Source of the DNA: JBBRHQ01 sp963720735
GTDB taxonomy: Bacteria; Actinomycetota; Thermoleophilia; Solirubrobacterales; 70-9
NCBI GenBank assembly: GCA_963720735.1
Contig: CAVRGL010000005.1
Coordinates: forward strand, 62,001-126,000
Direction of reading: 5' to 3'
Length of the DNA: 64,000 bases
The notes below the pieces were generated by a model. That model was not told where the DNA came from and searched no databases. It was given only the letters and a program-made list of their open reading frames with translations. Numbering within the stretch: the stretch's first letter is position 1; every line of letters begins with the position of its first letter. The translations under genes and the position numbers were made by a program. Below, one piece after another: positions 36,773-46,114 of this stretch.

Positions 36773-37879
36773 ATGGTGGTGGCTCTGCTGGCCCTCCCGC
36801 CCGGCGGCCTTGGCGCCGCGCCCGGCGCCAGCGCCCAGGCGACGCCCGGTGAGGACTCGGTGAGCGGGTCTGCCCTCTTCGTCGACGATGAGTGCCCGAA
36901 CAAATTCGACTGCGGGACCGCGACAGGCATCGACGCCCGCAGCGGACCGTCGGGAGAGAAACCCTCCGGCAGTGTCGTCATCACGGTCCTCGTGATGCCG
37001 ACGCCCGGCGTGATCGAGCCCGGCCCGAGCTTCACACTTGCGGTCACCTGCCTCAACGTGGAGGGAAACCGCGCGAGCGTGGGTGCGACGGGGGAGATCG
37101 GGTCCTTCCTCCTCACCGTCGAGGACAACGGCGGCGCCGGCCAGGACAGGTTCGCGAGCAACTCCGCGCCGACGGCTCCGGCGCAGTGCCCGACCCCTCC
37201 CCCGCCCGGGAGCGGGCTACCCGTCCCCAGCGGCGACTTCGCCGTCCACGACGCCCTGCCGCTCCCGAGCGTCCTCTCCACCACTCCTCCCGACGGCTTC
37301 TCCGGTGCCGCACGCACTGCGCCGATCGTCGTCGAATTCGACCAGGCGATGGATCAGGCGTCGGTCGAGGCCGCCTTCTCGCTGAAGCAGGCCAACGGCG
37401 AGCCGGTCGGCGGCAGCTTCAGCTGGAGCGGCAACTCGCTCAGCTTCACCCCGAGCGCCCCGCTCGGGGCGGGACGCCTTTACAAGGCAACCGTGGGGGC
37501 CGCAGCCCAGAACCTCGGCGGCGTCCACCTCTCGGCTCCGGCGGTCTGGACCTTCAGCACCACCCCCCAGCCGCTGATCGCCTGGGTCTCCCCGCTCGAT
37601 AAGTCGACGGAGGTCTCGAAGAGCGCCGTGGTCGTCGTCGGCTTCGACGCTGCGATGGACAAGCCCTCGGCGCAGGCGGCCTTCTCGCTGATCGCCAAGA
37701 AGACCGGCGTCCCGGTGAGCGGCAGCTTCGGCTGGTACGGGAACGCGCTGATCTTCAAGCCCAGCGCCGACCTCGCAGGCAATACCTTCTACGAGGCCCG
37801 CGAGAGGAACACCGCGAAGAACCTAGCGGGACGGCCGCTCGTCTCCGGAAGGACGTGGGGGTTCACCACCGCGGGTTAG
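36773..37879 (+). CDS. Secreted protein with two Big_5 (Ig-like) domains
   Basis: The 368-residue product has a short signal-like start (MVVALLALPPGGLGAAPGAS), a region with two Cys pairs (DDECPNKFDCGTATG, AVTCLNVEG), a proline-rich linker, and two Big_5 domains from about 165 (SAVVVVGFDAAMDKPSAQAA, SGSFGWYGNALIFKPSADLA). These domains are close relatives of the C-terminal ones of the giant protein at 27759-34389. A surface or adhesive role is inferred. The signal lacks basic residues, so the true start could lie slightly upstream with a rare codon. Confidence 0.75.
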   Translation: MVVALLALPPGGLGAAPGASAQATPGEDSVSGSALFVDDECPNKFDCGTATGIDARSGPSGEKPSGSVVITVLVMPTPGVIEPGPSFTLAVTCLNVEGNRASVGATGEIGSFLLTVEDNGGAGQDRFASNSAPTAPAQCPTPPPPGSGLPVPSGDFAVHDALPLPSVLSTTPPDGFSGAARTAPIVVEFDQAMDQASVEAAFSLKQANGEPVGGSFSWSGNSLSFTPSAPLGAGRLYKATVGAAAQNLGGVHLSAPAVWTFSTTPQPLIAWVSPLDKSTEVSKSAVVVVGFDAAMDKPSAQAAFSLIAKKTGVPVSGSFGWYGNALIFKPSADLAGNTFYEARERNTAKNLAGRPLVSGRTWGFTTAG

Positions 37880-37896
37880 CCGCAGGTGGGGGGGCC

Positions 37897-40083
37897 TCAG
37901 GAGCTGCTCGCGCCCCCGCCCAGCTTCTTGCAGCCCGCCAGCGAGAGCTTGCCGTTGACCTTGTAGACGTAGTCGGGCTGCGGGGTGATGTCGTCCTCGG
38001 AGATGATCTCCTTGACGGCGGGATCGGTCCTGATCCAGGCGCGGATCGGATAACGGTATGGGGACTCGGGGGAGTCCTGGGTGAACTGGCTGATCACCAG
38101 GAAGTCGTAGTCGCCAGCATTGATCTGGCGGCGGAAGCCGCGGCAGCTGGCCGCCAGCCGGTACTGGCCGTCGGGACCCGGGACCGCGATGTACTGCACC
38201 CGGTTGGAGAGATCGGCGCCGAAGTAGCCGTACTGGCCGAAGAAGATCTCACCCGAGCCTGAGATGCCGATCCGGCTGTCGCGCTGCCTGCGGGCGAAGT
38301 CGTAGGCCTTCTGCGGCCCCCCGTCCTGGAGGAAGAGCTTCGAGTTGGTGTAGTGGTGATCGAAGTACTGCACCTCCTGGGCACGGCCGAGGACGATCCC
38401 AAGGACGATCACGGCGGCGATCGTCGCCCCGACCACCACCCGGCCGATCCTCCCGTCGCCGCGCAGATACTCGAGCGCCCCCGGCGCCCAGACCAGCGCC
38501 AGGGTGAGGAAGACCGTGCCGGCGAGGTAGCTCGGATACCACTTCGGCGTGGCCAGCACGGTGATCGCGTAGATCAGCGTGAGGAAGAACAGGGTGGTGC
38601 GGGCCCGCTTCTCCGGCGCTCGCAGGGGACGGACGATCGGAAGCAGCCCGAGCGCCAGCGCCAGGCCGGGGATCAGGTAGCGGGTGTTGGTGAAGAAACC
38701 GGTCGGCGAGCCTTCCTGACCGGCCGCGGTCAGCGGCGTGAACACGTAGACGATCGCGGTCAGCAGCGCCGCCGCCCCGATCACCCGCAGGATCCGGTTC
38801 CGGGATCGGAACAGCAGATAGACGGCGGCGGCGAAGGCGATCACCAGGATCAGCGGGAAGAGCGGGCCGAGTGCGTTGTCGAGCTCGGGGAAGAACCACT
38901 TGCGGTAGACCGTCGCGTCGGTCAGGTAGTGGGCGACGCTGAATCGGGGCCGCGGGTCGAGCGGCATCTGGTTGGGCCGGGGCAGGTGCAGCGGCCCCCA
39001 GCCGATCTGCGGCAGGGGGTTGCCGCCGGTCTTGATCGCCGCCCGCACGTACCAGTAGCCGCCGACGATGAACATCGCCAGGCCCATCACCCAGGCCGTG
39101 GTCAGCCGCCGGCCGCGGCCGCTGAAGATCACCACCCCGGCGGCGATCACGCCGACCGGCGCGAGGAAGGTGAGCTTGACCGAGATCGAGAGGCCGGCGG
39201 CGATCCCGGCCATGATCAGCGGTCCCTTGTCGAGCAGCGCGGCGTGTGGGTCGGGCGTCTCCTCCACCGCACCTGCCTCCGGGGCCCGGCGCTGGTGGCC
39301 GTTGATCAGGAAGGCGACGAAGACGATCAGGAAGGCGAGGCCCATGATGTCGTTGCGCGCCTCGCCCGGCTGGGTCTCGATCATCACCCCCGAGTCGAGG
39401 ACGATCGCCGTCGCGACCAGGGTCGCAGGACCGACCCGGTAGGGGCGCCCGATGCAGTAGGCGGCGACCAGGGCGATCGCCAGCCAGAACATGTTGATCA
39501 GCGGCGAGAGCCAGTCGCTCTTCATCAGCACGATCGCGCTGCCGTGGATCAGCTCGGAGCTCTGCGGGTAGAACCAGGCGGCGAGTCGCAGCGGATCGGT
39601 CAGGTAGAGATGCCAGATCGAGCCCTCCTGTGCGAAGCGGGCCGCGAACGGCATGTGGTACCAGGTGGTATCGCCGCCGAACATTCCCTGGTCGAGGCTG
39701 AGGAGCGAAGGGAAGGTCCACTCGGCGACCGTGAAGGAGGCGACGCCGACCGCGATCAGCAATGCCAGCTTCTGCACCTGCGGCGCCTCGATCGCCTTTG
39801 CGTCGAGCGGCGCGCGCCGCCGGCCGAGCAGCGCCGCCAGCAGGCCGACCGCGATGCAGACGACGACGATCCAGCCCAGCTTCAGGATGCTGAGCGTGCC
39901 GAGCAGCTCCAGTGAGACGATCAGCAGCGCCACTGCGATCGTGACGTCGGCGAGGCGGGCCAGGGCGCCTGAGAACTCGGGGACGATCCAGCGGCGCAGC
40001 CAGTAGCCGCCAAGCCCGAGCGAGGCGGCTGTGCCCACGACCGCGAGGCAGCCGCCTATGTAGGAGCCCAGGGTCGGCGTCAC
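37897..40083 (-). CDS. Large membrane glycosyltransferase-like protein (GT-C type)
   Basis: The 728-residue product has about twelve membrane helices. The first outer loop carries acidic residues in SLLSLDQGMFGGDTTWYHMP, the place of the GT-C catalytic Asp. A later loop FTNTRYLIPGLALALGLLPI and a C-terminal soluble part with GIGISGSGEIFFGQYGYFG and CRGFRRQINAGDYDFLVIS follow. It probably transfers a sugar from a polyprenyl carrier outside the membrane; the acceptor is unknown. It ends 18 bases from the convergent Big_5 gene. Confidence 0.75.
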   Translation of the reverse strand: MTPTLGSYIGGCLAVVGTAASLGLGGYWLRRWIVPEFSGALARLADVTIAVALLIVSLELLGTLSILKLGWIVVVCIAVGLLAALLGRRRAPLDAKAIEAPQVQKLALLIAVGVASFTVAEWTFPSLLSLDQGMFGGDTTWYHMPFAARFAQEGSIWHLYLTDPLRLAAWFYPQSSELIHGSAIVLMKSDWLSPLINMFWLAIALVAAYCIGRPYRVGPATLVATAIVLDSGVMIETQPGEARNDIMGLAFLIVFVAFLINGHQRRAPEAGAVEETPDPHAALLDKGPLIMAGIAAGLSISVKLTFLAPVGVIAAGVVIFSGRGRRLTTAWVMGLAMFIVGGYWYVRAAIKTGGNPLPQIGWGPLHLPRPNQMPLDPRPRFSVAHYLTDATVYRKWFFPELDNALGPLFPLILVIAFAAAVYLLFRSRNRILRVIGAAALLTAIVYVFTPLTAAGQEGSPTGFFTNTRYLIPGLALALGLLPIVRPLRAPEKRARTTLFFLTLIYAITVLATPKWYPSYLAGTVFLTLALVWAPGALEYLRGDGRIGRVVVGATIAAVIVLGIVLGRAQEVQYFDHHYTNSKLFLQDGGPQKAYDFARRQRDSRIGISGSGEIFFGQYGYFGADLSNRVQYIAVPGPDGQYRLAASCRGFRRQINAGDYDFLVISQFTQDSPESPYRYPIRAWIRTDPAVKEIISEDDITPQPDYVYKVNGKLSLAGCKKLGGGASSS

Positions 40084-40163
40084 AGCGGCGGAACTCTAGA
40101 GGAACCGGTGGCCCCCGAACCGCGGCGCCGAGCCAGCTGCGCCTCCCGCGAAGCGGGTTGCGC

Positions 40164-40853
40164 TTAGCCCGCCTCGGCGGAGACTCCGGTGGGAATCTGG
40201 CAGGCGACGCCGGTGCCGGCGAGCCCGCAGTAGCCGTTTGGGACCTTGTGCAGGTACTGCTGGTGGTAGTCCTCGGCGTAGTAGAAGGGCCCGGCGGGCT
40301 CGATCTCGGTCGTCACCCGGTCCCTGCCGGCGGAGCTCAGAGCCTCGTCGTAGGAGTGCAGGGCCGCCTCCGCGGTGGCCTTCTGCCGCTCGTCGACGTA
40401 GTAGATCCCGGAGCGGTACTGGGTGCCGACGTCATTGCCCTGGCGCATCCCCTGGGTCGGATCATGCTCCTCGAAGAAGGTCTTGAGCAGCTCGCCGTAG
40501 GAGATCTTCGAGGGGTCGTAGGCGACCAGGACCGCCTCGGTGTGGCCGGTGCGGGCAGTGCAGACCTCCTCGTAGGTCGGGTTCGGCGTGACCCCGTTCA
40601 TGTAGCCGACGGCGGTCGTGTAGACCCCGTCGAGCTCCCAGAAGAGGCGCTCCGCGCCCCAGAAGCAGCCGAGGGCGAAGTAGGCGGTGGCGATCCCGTC
40701 CGGGAAGGGAGGCTCGAGCGGCGTACCTAGCACGGCATGGCGCTTGGGCACTTCGAAAGCGCGCTGGTCGCGGCCGGGCAGGGCCTCGCCAGGGTCCGGC
40801 ATCTGGGTCTTCTGTGGGTTCAGCATCATCATCAGCTTTCCGACTCGGCTCAT
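40164..40853 (-). CDS. msrA: Peptide methionine-S-sulfoxide reductase MsrA
   Basis: The 229-residue product has the MsrA active site YFALGCFWGAERLF, with the catalytic Cys near residue 63, then AVGYMNGVTPNPTYEEVCTA, GHTEAVLVAYDP and FFEEHDPTQGMRQGNDVGTQ followed by YRSGIYY. It reduces the S-epimer of methionine sulfoxide in proteins. The longer N-terminus of about 50 residues resembles the long MsrA form. It lies in a small oxidative-stress neighbourhood with the peroxiredoxin at 41168. Confidence 0.95.
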   Translation of the reverse strand: MSRVGKLMMMLNPQKTQMPDPGEALPGRDQRAFEVPKRHAVLGTPLEPPFPDGIATAYFALGCFWGAERLFWELDGVYTTAVGYMNGVTPNPTYEEVCTARTGHTEAVLVAYDPSKISYGELLKTFFEEHDPTQGMRQGNDVGTQYRSGIYYVDERQKATAEAALHSYDEALSSAGRDRVTTEIEPAGPFYYAEDYHQQYLHKVPNGYCGLAGTGVACQIPTGVSAEAG

Positions 40854-40909
40854 GTCGAATGGTCCTCGAATCCCCTCCGACGTTACAGAGGCGCTAGGTT
40901 CGGACTCCC

Positions 40910-41134
40910 GTGGATCTGGCCCTCGCCGCCCTCCTCATCCTCGCCTCGCTGCTGAAGACGCTGCTGCTGCCGGTGATCATCGCCGCGGGCATCCTCGCGC
41001 TGCTCGTGCTCGGCGCGATCGCCGGGGCAATCGCAATCGGGATCCTGGCCCTCTTCGCGATGATCGGCCGGGTCCTCTTCGGGCGGGACCTGCGCCCGCG
41101 CTGGCTGCGGCGCGACCGCGGCGCCAGCACCTGA
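40910..41134 (+). CDS. Small membrane protein (74 residues)
   Basis: Two hydrophobic helices fill most of the chain (LALAALLILASLLKTLLLPV and ALLVLGAIAGAIAIGILALF), followed by a basic tail RDLRPRWLRRDRGAST. No family is recognised. It diverges from msrA with 56 bases between the starts. Confidence 0.55.
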   Translation: MDLALAALLILASLLKTLLLPVIIAAGILALLVLGAIAGAIAIGILALFAMIGRVLFGRDLRPRWLRRDRGAST

Positions 41135-41167
41135 GCCGGGCCGCGGTCGCGGATCAGTCGGCGACGT

Positions 41168-41827
41168 TCAGCTCGGCTGAGGAACGATCCGGATGTAGGG
41201 CTTGGGGGACTCCCAGCCGTCCGGGTAGGTCTCCTTGGCCTCGTCGTCGGAGACCGAGCCGGCGATGATCACGTCCTCGCCCTGCTTCCAGTTGACCGGC
41301 GTTGCGACCTTGTGGCTCGCGGTCAGCTGCAGCGAGTCGATCACCCGCAGGACCTCGTCGAAGTTGCGCCCGGTGGTCATCGGATAGACGAGAATCAGCT
41401 TCACCTTCTTGTCGGGGCCGATGACGATGACGTTGCGCACGGTCTGGTTGTCGGCCGGGGTACGCTCCAGCGGGTCGCCCTCGGTCTCGGCCGGGAGCAT
41501 GTCGTAGAGCTTCGAGACCTTGAAGTCGGAGTCGGCGATCAGCGGGTAGTTGGGCGCTGTGCCCTGGGTCTCCTCGATGTCCTTCGCCCACTCCTCGTGG
41601 CGGTCGGAGGGATCGACCGAGAGACCGATGATCTTGACGTTGCGCGACTCGAAGTCCGGCTTGATCTTCGCCATGTAGCCGAGCTCGGTCGTGCAGACCG
41701 GCGTGAAGTCCTTGGGGTGCGAGAAGAGGACCGCCCAGCTGTCGCCGATCCAGTCGTGAAAGCTGATCGGGCCCTCGGTGGTCTCGGCTTCGAAGTCCGG
41801 GGCGGTGTCGCCAATCTTCAGTGCCAT
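41168..41827 (-). CDS. 1-Cys peroxiredoxin (Prx6-like)
   Basis: The 219-residue product has the peroxidatic site VLFSHPKDFTPVCTTELGYM, with the Cys near residue 45, and the long Prx6-type C-terminus (AETEGDPLERTPADNQTVRN, PVNWKQGEDVIIAGSVSDDE). No resolving Cys is seen. It reduces hydrogen peroxide and organic hydroperoxides in the cytoplasm. The start at 41827 has a purine-rich AAAAGGAGGAAAAGGA ribosome site. Confidence 0.93.
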   Translation of the reverse strand: MALKIGDTAPDFEAETTEGPISFHDWIGDSWAVLFSHPKDFTPVCTTELGYMAKIKPDFESRNVKIIGLSVDPSDRHEEWAKDIEETQGTAPNYPLIADSDFKVSKLYDMLPAETEGDPLERTPADNQTVRNVIVIGPDKKVKLILVYPMTTGRNFDEVLRVIDSLQLTASHKVATPVNWKQGEDVIIAGSVSDDEAKETYPDGWESPKPYIRIVPQPS

Positions 41828-41913
41828 TCCTTTTCCTCCTTTTCGGACTAGTTCAGTAGAGAATGTAGAGGAAAGCGTCAGGAACTCGCCCGAGCGCTCC
41901 GGGCCGAAGACCG

Positions 41914-42795
41914 TCAGCTGACCGAACTTGAGTCGATCCGCGGAAGGGCCGCGACCTCCGCGTCCCGCGAGACCTGCCGGACCTCGCCCGGGACCTCGGC
42001 CAGGTTGACCCGCCAGGCGTAATCCTGCTCCGCCCCAAGCGGCGAGAAGAAGTTGTCGTAGTGGGTCGGGATCACGACGCGGGGATCGAGCTTAGGCAGG
42101 ATGCGCTCCCAATAGCGCGGCGTGACGCTGCGGCCGGCCACCCCGGCGAGGAAGACGTCGACCGCGTCATCGCGCAGCTCGCGATCGTCGAGATCGGCGC
42201 TGCCCTGGTGGTAGATGGAGACGCCGGCGACGTCGATTCTGATGCCGTAGACGGCCCCGCACCTATAGGCGGTGGGCACGAGGCCGTGCAGGTGATCGCA
42301 GGTGAGCTCTCCGTCCATCGGCACCTTGCGCCCGAACAGCAGCTTGGAATGGCGGCTGGGGACGAACCGCACGACGAACGGGCCCAGCTCGTATGGCTGA
42401 TGGGGCTCGATCTCGGCGGCCGAATCACGCAACCCGTGGAGCTGCATCAGGTGAGCAAGCGACGCCGACCCGTAGGCCTTGGCTCCGAAGCGGCGAGCCA
42501 GCGACGGAGCGTCCACCGCGTGATCAAAGTGGGTATGGCCGATCAGCACGCCCGCCACCGGCCCGGGTGCGCGGGCGAACCGCTCGATCATCTCCGGGTC
42601 GGGCAGCGCTCGGCGGCGCAGGAGGAGCGTGCGAAGCGGGACCCGCGAGACGTAGGGGTCGATGAAGATCGAAACGTCCTCGTATGTGAGGCGGTAGCCC
42701 GAGACGCCGAGCCAAACGATCTCCAGGCCCGGGGGCAGCTCGACGGGGAGCGTCTCCAGCTCCAGTGCGGCCTCCGCGTCGTGGCTGCGGTCCAT
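41914..42795 (-). CDS. MBL-fold metal-dependent hydrolase (UlaG/NAPE-PLD-like)
   Basis: The ATG at 42795 (MDRSHDAEAALELETLPVEL) is chosen. The frame start at 42837 runs through tRNA-Pro. The 293-residue product has VWLGVSGYRLTYEDVSIFID, the zinc motif IGHTHFDHAVDAP, later RFVPSRHSKLLFG and a closing IPTHYDNFFSPLG. This is the pattern of lactonase or phosphodiesterase members of the family; the substrate is unknown. Confidence 0.88.
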   Translation of the reverse strand: MDRSHDAEAALELETLPVELPPGLEIVWLGVSGYRLTYEDVSIFIDPYVSRVPLRTLLLRRRALPDPEMIERFARAPGPVAGVLIGHTHFDHAVDAPSLARRFGAKAYGSASLAHLMQLHGLRDSAAEIEPHQPYELGPFVVRFVPSRHSKLLFGRKVPMDGELTCDHLHGLVPTAYRCGAVYGIRIDVAGVSIYHQGSADLDDRELRDDAVDVFLAGVAGRSVTPRYWERILPKLDPRVVIPTHYDNFFSPLGAEQDYAWRVNLAEVPGEVRQVSRDAEVAALPRIDSSSVS

Positions 42796-42800
42796 GTCAA

Positions 42801-42874
42801 TCGGGGCGCCCGGATTTGAACCGAGGACCTCCGCCACCCAAAGGCGGCGCGCTACCAGGCTGCGCTACGCCCCG
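42801..42874 (-). tRNA. tRNA-Pro (TGG anticodon)
   Basis: 74-base cloverleaf: acceptor CGGGGCG/CGCCCCG with discriminator A, D arm GCGC/GCGC, anticodon stem CCGCC/GGCGG with loop TTTGGGT, and T arm CTCGG TTCAAAT CCGGG. CCA is not encoded. Confidence 0.95.
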
Positions 42875-43020
42875 AAGCGCTCCGAGTCTACGGCCCCAAC
42901 CGCGTCCCAATCGATCCATTGAACCGTTTCGGTCGCCACAGCGACCGGAATCGTTCAGCGAAGATCGCTTGCGAATCAGCGAAGCGGTTGCCGACCGGGC
43001 CGGGTAGCGTTCGCTCCCCG

Positions 43021-44280
43021 ATGGCCGATGTCCGCCCCTTCCCCGCGCTGCACTACAACCTCGACGCGGTCGGCTCGCTGGGCGAGGTCACCGCGCCTCC
43101 CTATGACGTGATCGACCCTGCGCAGCGGGCGGAGCTGCTGGCGCGCTCGCCCTTCAACGTGGTCGAAGCGGACCTGCCGCAGGCCGGAGAGGGCGCTGAC
43201 CCCTACGAGCACGCGGCCGAGACGATCGAGGAGTGGACGCTCCGGGGCGTGCTCACTCAGGACCGTGAGCCCTCGCTGTGGGCGCTCACCCAGGACTACA
43301 CCGTCCCTGACGGAGCTGCCCACACCCGCCACGGGATTCTCGCCAGGGTAGGCGTCGAGGACTACGGGCCGGGGCGGGTCCGCCCCCACGAGCGCACCCA
43401 GCCCGGCCCGAAGCTCGACCGGCTAAAGCTCACCCGGGCAACCCACTTCAACCTCTCGCCGATCTTCTCGCTGTCGAGCGCCGACGCCTGGCCGCTGATC
43501 GAGCCGGCCACCAAGGATTCGCCCTGGGGTGAGGTCCGCGACGACGACGGCACCGTCCACCGGGTCTGGCGGGTCACCGATCCAGACATCCACGAGGTGG
43601 TCGCGTCCCGCCTCGCCGACGCCGAGCTGCTGATCGCCGACGGCCACCACCGATACGAGACCGCCCGCGCCTTCATGGAGGAGGTCGGCGGCGAGGGCCC
43701 GCACCGCTACACGCTGATGGCTCTGACCGGACTCGACGATCCGGGGCTGACCGTCTTCCCGACCCATCGCCTGATCTCCGGGCTGGCTGACGATCAGGAG
43801 CGCCAGCAGCGCCTCGGCAACGGTCTGCGCGAGCTGTTCGAGGCCGAGGAGGTCCCGGTCGAGTCGCTCGATCCTCGGGGCGAACTGGGGATCGGCGTCT
43901 TCGGCACCTACGACTCTCACCACCGGCGCGGCTTCCGGCTGCGGCTCAAGGACACGGCCGAGCTGGAGCGGCTGCTGCCCGGCAAGCCGCCGGCCTACCG
44001 GCACCTCGACGCGGTGATCCTCGAGACCCTCGTCCTCAAGGGGATCCTCGGGATGACCGAGGAGGACATCGCAGCGAAGCGGGGGATCGGCTACGCGAAG
44101 GGCATCCCCGAATCGCTCGACAGCCTCGAGGAGGGCGCTTATGACGTCGCCTTCATCCTCCGCCCGACCCCGGTCGAGCAGGTCCGCGAGGTCGCCGCCG
44201 CGGGCGAGACGATGCCGCCGAAGTCCACCTACTTCTTCCCCAAGCTGCTCTCCGGGCTGGTCTTCAACCCGCTCGACTGA
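43021..44280 (+). CDS. DUF1015-family protein
   Basis: The ATG at 43021 (MADVRPFPALHYNLDAVGSL) is the natural start; the frame runs upstream to 42919 without homology. The 419-residue product matches DUF1015 throughout: TAPPYDVIDPAQRAELLARS, ILARVGVEDYGPGRVRPHER, the conserved LLIADGHHRYETARAF near residue 205, and a C-terminal MPPKSTYFFPKLLSGLVFNP. The family is widespread and has been linked to serine kinase-like activity in some members, but the role here is unknown. Confidence 0.92.
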   Translation: MADVRPFPALHYNLDAVGSLGEVTAPPYDVIDPAQRAELLARSPFNVVEADLPQAGEGADPYEHAAETIEEWTLRGVLTQDREPSLWALTQDYTVPDGAAHTRHGILARVGVEDYGPGRVRPHERTQPGPKLDRLKLTRATHFNLSPIFSLSSADAWPLIEPATKDSPWGEVRDDDGTVHRVWRVTDPDIHEVVASRLADAELLIADGHHRYETARAFMEEVGGEGPHRYTLMALTGLDDPGLTVFPTHRLISGLADDQERQQRLGNGLRELFEAEEVPVESLDPRGELGIGVFGTYDSHHRRGFRLRLKDTAELERLLPGKPPAYRHLDAVILETLVLKGILGMTEEDIAAKRGIGYAKGIPESLDSLEEGAYDVAFILRPTPVEQVREVAAAGETMPPKSTYFFPKLLSGLVFNPLD

Positions 44281-44336
44281 GGCGAGCCGCCGGGGCGCGG
44301 CCGGGCTCACCCAACGGCCCCGAATAGGATGGCAAC

Positions 44337-44903
44337 GTGGTGAAGATCTACACCCGCAAGGGCGACGATGGGTCGACTTCGCTGTGGTACGGCGGGCGGG
44401 TGCCGAAGTCGGACGGCCGCACCGAGGCCTACGGTGCCCTCGACGAAGCGACCGCGGCGCTGGGTGCGGCTCGCGCTCTCTGTGGCGCCGGCGAGGAGGA
44501 GCTGGCAAGTGACATCCTCGGCCTGCAGAGCGCCCTGTTCGTCGCCGGAGCCGAGCTGGCGACCGCGCCGGAGGCCGCGGGGCGTCTCGAGGACGGAGTC
44601 AGCCGGGTCACCGACCCGATGGTCTCCGAGCTCGAGGAACTGATCGACAAGTACATGGCGCAGGTCGAGCTGCCGCCGAAGTTCGTGATCCCCGGCGGCA
44701 CGCGCCTCTCGGCGGCGCTGGACGTGGCCCGCACGACGATCCGACGGGCCGAGCGGCGGATCGCCGCCCTCGCCGAAGCGGACCAGCTCGCCGACAAGAC
44801 GGTGATCAGGTTCGTCAACCGGGCCTCCGACCTCGCCTTCGCCATGGCCCGTGCCTCCGATACCGACGCCCCAGCCCTCTTCGAGGGGCGGGGGAAGGGC
44901 TGA
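44337..44903 (+). CDS. Cob(I)alamin adenosyltransferase, PduO type
   Basis: From the GTG at 44337 the product has 188 residues with the PduO ATP motif IYTRKGDDGSTSLWYGGRV, AYGALDEATAALGAARALC, the helix PGGTRLSAALDVARTTIRRA and a C-terminal VIRFVNRASDLAFAMAR. It adenosylates cobalamin to make coenzyme B12. It is in a run of closely spaced plus-strand genes: OsmC starts after a three-base gap. No cobalamin riboswitch is visible upstream. Confidence 0.93.
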   Translation: MVKIYTRKGDDGSTSLWYGGRVPKSDGRTEAYGALDEATAALGAARALCGAGEEELASDILGLQSALFVAGAELATAPEAAGRLEDGVSRVTDPMVSELEELIDKYMAQVELPPKFVIPGGTRLSAALDVARTTIRRAERRIAALAEADQLADKTVIRFVNRASDLAFAMARASDTDAPALFEGRGKG

Positions 44904-44906
44904 GCG

Positions 44907-45308
44907 TTGGTCACCGTCGTCGCCCGCCGCCGGTCGGGTTTCACCCACGATGTCGAGATCGAGGGCGGACACAGCGTCGTGATCGACGAGCCGCCGGCAT
45001 CGGGCGGCGCCGATCAGGGCCCATCGCCGGCCAGGGTCCTCGCCGCCTCGCTCGCCGCCTGCACCGCGATCACCCTGGAGATGTACGCGGACCGCAAGGA
45101 GTGGCCGGTGGGAGACGTCGAGGTCGAGGTCGGGATGGAGTTCAGCGGACCGGTGCCGACCGAGTTCACCGTGACACTCCGCCTGCCGAAGGAGCTCAGC
45201 CCCGAGCAGCAGGAGCGGATCAGGGTGATCGCCGGCAAGTGCCCGGTCCACCGCGCCCTGGCGGGTGAGACCGAGGCCGAGATCCGGGACCGGATCGAGC
45301 TCGTCTAG
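44907..45308 (+). CDS. OsmC-family peroxide reductase
   Basis: The 133-residue product, from a TTG at 44907, has the OsmC cysteines in VLAASLAACTAITLEMYADR and VIAGKCPVHRALAG. The central strands VGDVEVEVGMEFSGPVPTEF are typical. The family reduces organic hydroperoxides through the two Cys. It lies between pduO and an SDR gene with gaps of only a few bases, so the three probably form one transcript. Confidence 0.9.
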   Translation: MVTVVARRRSGFTHDVEIEGGHSVVIDEPPASGGADQGPSPARVLAASLAACTAITLEMYADRKEWPVGDVEVEVGMEFSGPVPTEFTVTLRLPKELSPEQQERIRVIAGKCPVHRALAGETEAEIRDRIELV

Positions 45309-45313
45309 CCGCG

Positions 45314-46114
45314 ATGGACCTGGGCCTCGCCGACCGTAGCTGCGTCGTCACCGGAGCCAGCCGGGGGATCGGCCGCGAGACCGCCCGCCAGCTCTGCGCC
45401 GAGGGGGCCAGGGTGCTTCTGGTCGCCCGCGATTCCGATGCCCTCGCGGCGGCCGCGGAGGAGGCGGGCGCCAACGGAGGAGAGGCTGCGACGCTTGCCC
45501 TGGACATCACCGAGAGGGACTCCGGCGAGCGCATGGTGGCGGCGGCCAGCGAGCGCTTCGGCCGGCTCGACGCCCTCGTCAACAACGCCGGCGTCGCCCG
45601 ATGGCGGCGGCTCGAGGATGTGCCCGAGGAGGACTGGCGGCTCCAGTACGAGCTCAACGTGATCGCCCCGCTTCGCGCGATGCGGGCCGCGGCACCGGGA
45701 ATGGCAGAGCGGGGCTGGGGGAGGATCGTCAACGTCTGCTCGACCGCCGGCAAGCGCCCCTCGGCGGCGATGCCCGAGTACTCGGTTGCGAAGGCCGCCG
45801 AGCTATCGCTCTCGCGCCTCTTCGCCGATCGCTATGCCGGGCAGGGTGTGCTCGTCAACGCGGTCTGCCCCGGCCCGACCAGCTCGGAGATGTGGATGGA
45901 GCCGGGCGGCCTGCTCGACCAGTCCCGGGAGCTGTCGGGAGCCTCCAGCCGCGAGCGGGCGCTGGAGGACGCCGGAGCCAAGCGCCCGATCGGCCGGCTC
46001 GCCGAGGTCGGCGAGATCGCCGCGGCGATCGTCTTCCTCTGCTCGGAGCGCGCCTCCTATGTCGCCGGCGCCGCCTGGAGCGTCGATGGCGGCACTGTGC
46101 AGGTGATCATCTGA
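45314..46114 (+). CDS. SDR-family oxidoreductase
   Basis: The 266-residue product has TGASRGIGRETARQLCAEGA, the NNAG motif in DALVNNAGVARWRRL, the active serine in VNVCSTAGKRPSA, and YSVAKAAELSLSRLF, followed by NAVCPGPTSSEMW and GAAWSVDGGTVQVII. It is a classical NAD(P)-dependent dehydrogenase. The substrate cannot be read. Its stop overlaps the beginning of the NUDIX frame. Confidence 0.92.
   Translation: MDLGLADRSCVVTGASRGIGRETARQLCAEGARVLLVARDSDALAAAAEEAGANGGEAATLALDITERDSGERMVAAASERFGRLDALVNNAGVARWRRLEDVPEEDWRLQYELNVIAPLRAMRAAAPGMAERGWGRIVNVCSTAGKRPSAAMPEYSVAKAAELSLSRLFADRYAGQGVLVNAVCPGPTSSEMWMEPGGLLDQSRELSGASSRERALEDAGAKRPIGRLAEVGEIAAAIVFLCSERASYVAGAAWSVDGGTVQVII

Noticed and set aside
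38353..39915. Plus-strand frame of 520 codons
   Set aside because: Antisense shadow of the GT-C membrane protein at 37897-40083; its composition is Asp, Arg, Gln and Glu rich without a fold.
42796..42837. N-terminal extension of the MBL hydrolase
   Set aside because: The extra codons lie inside tRNA-Pro; the start at 42795 fits the family.
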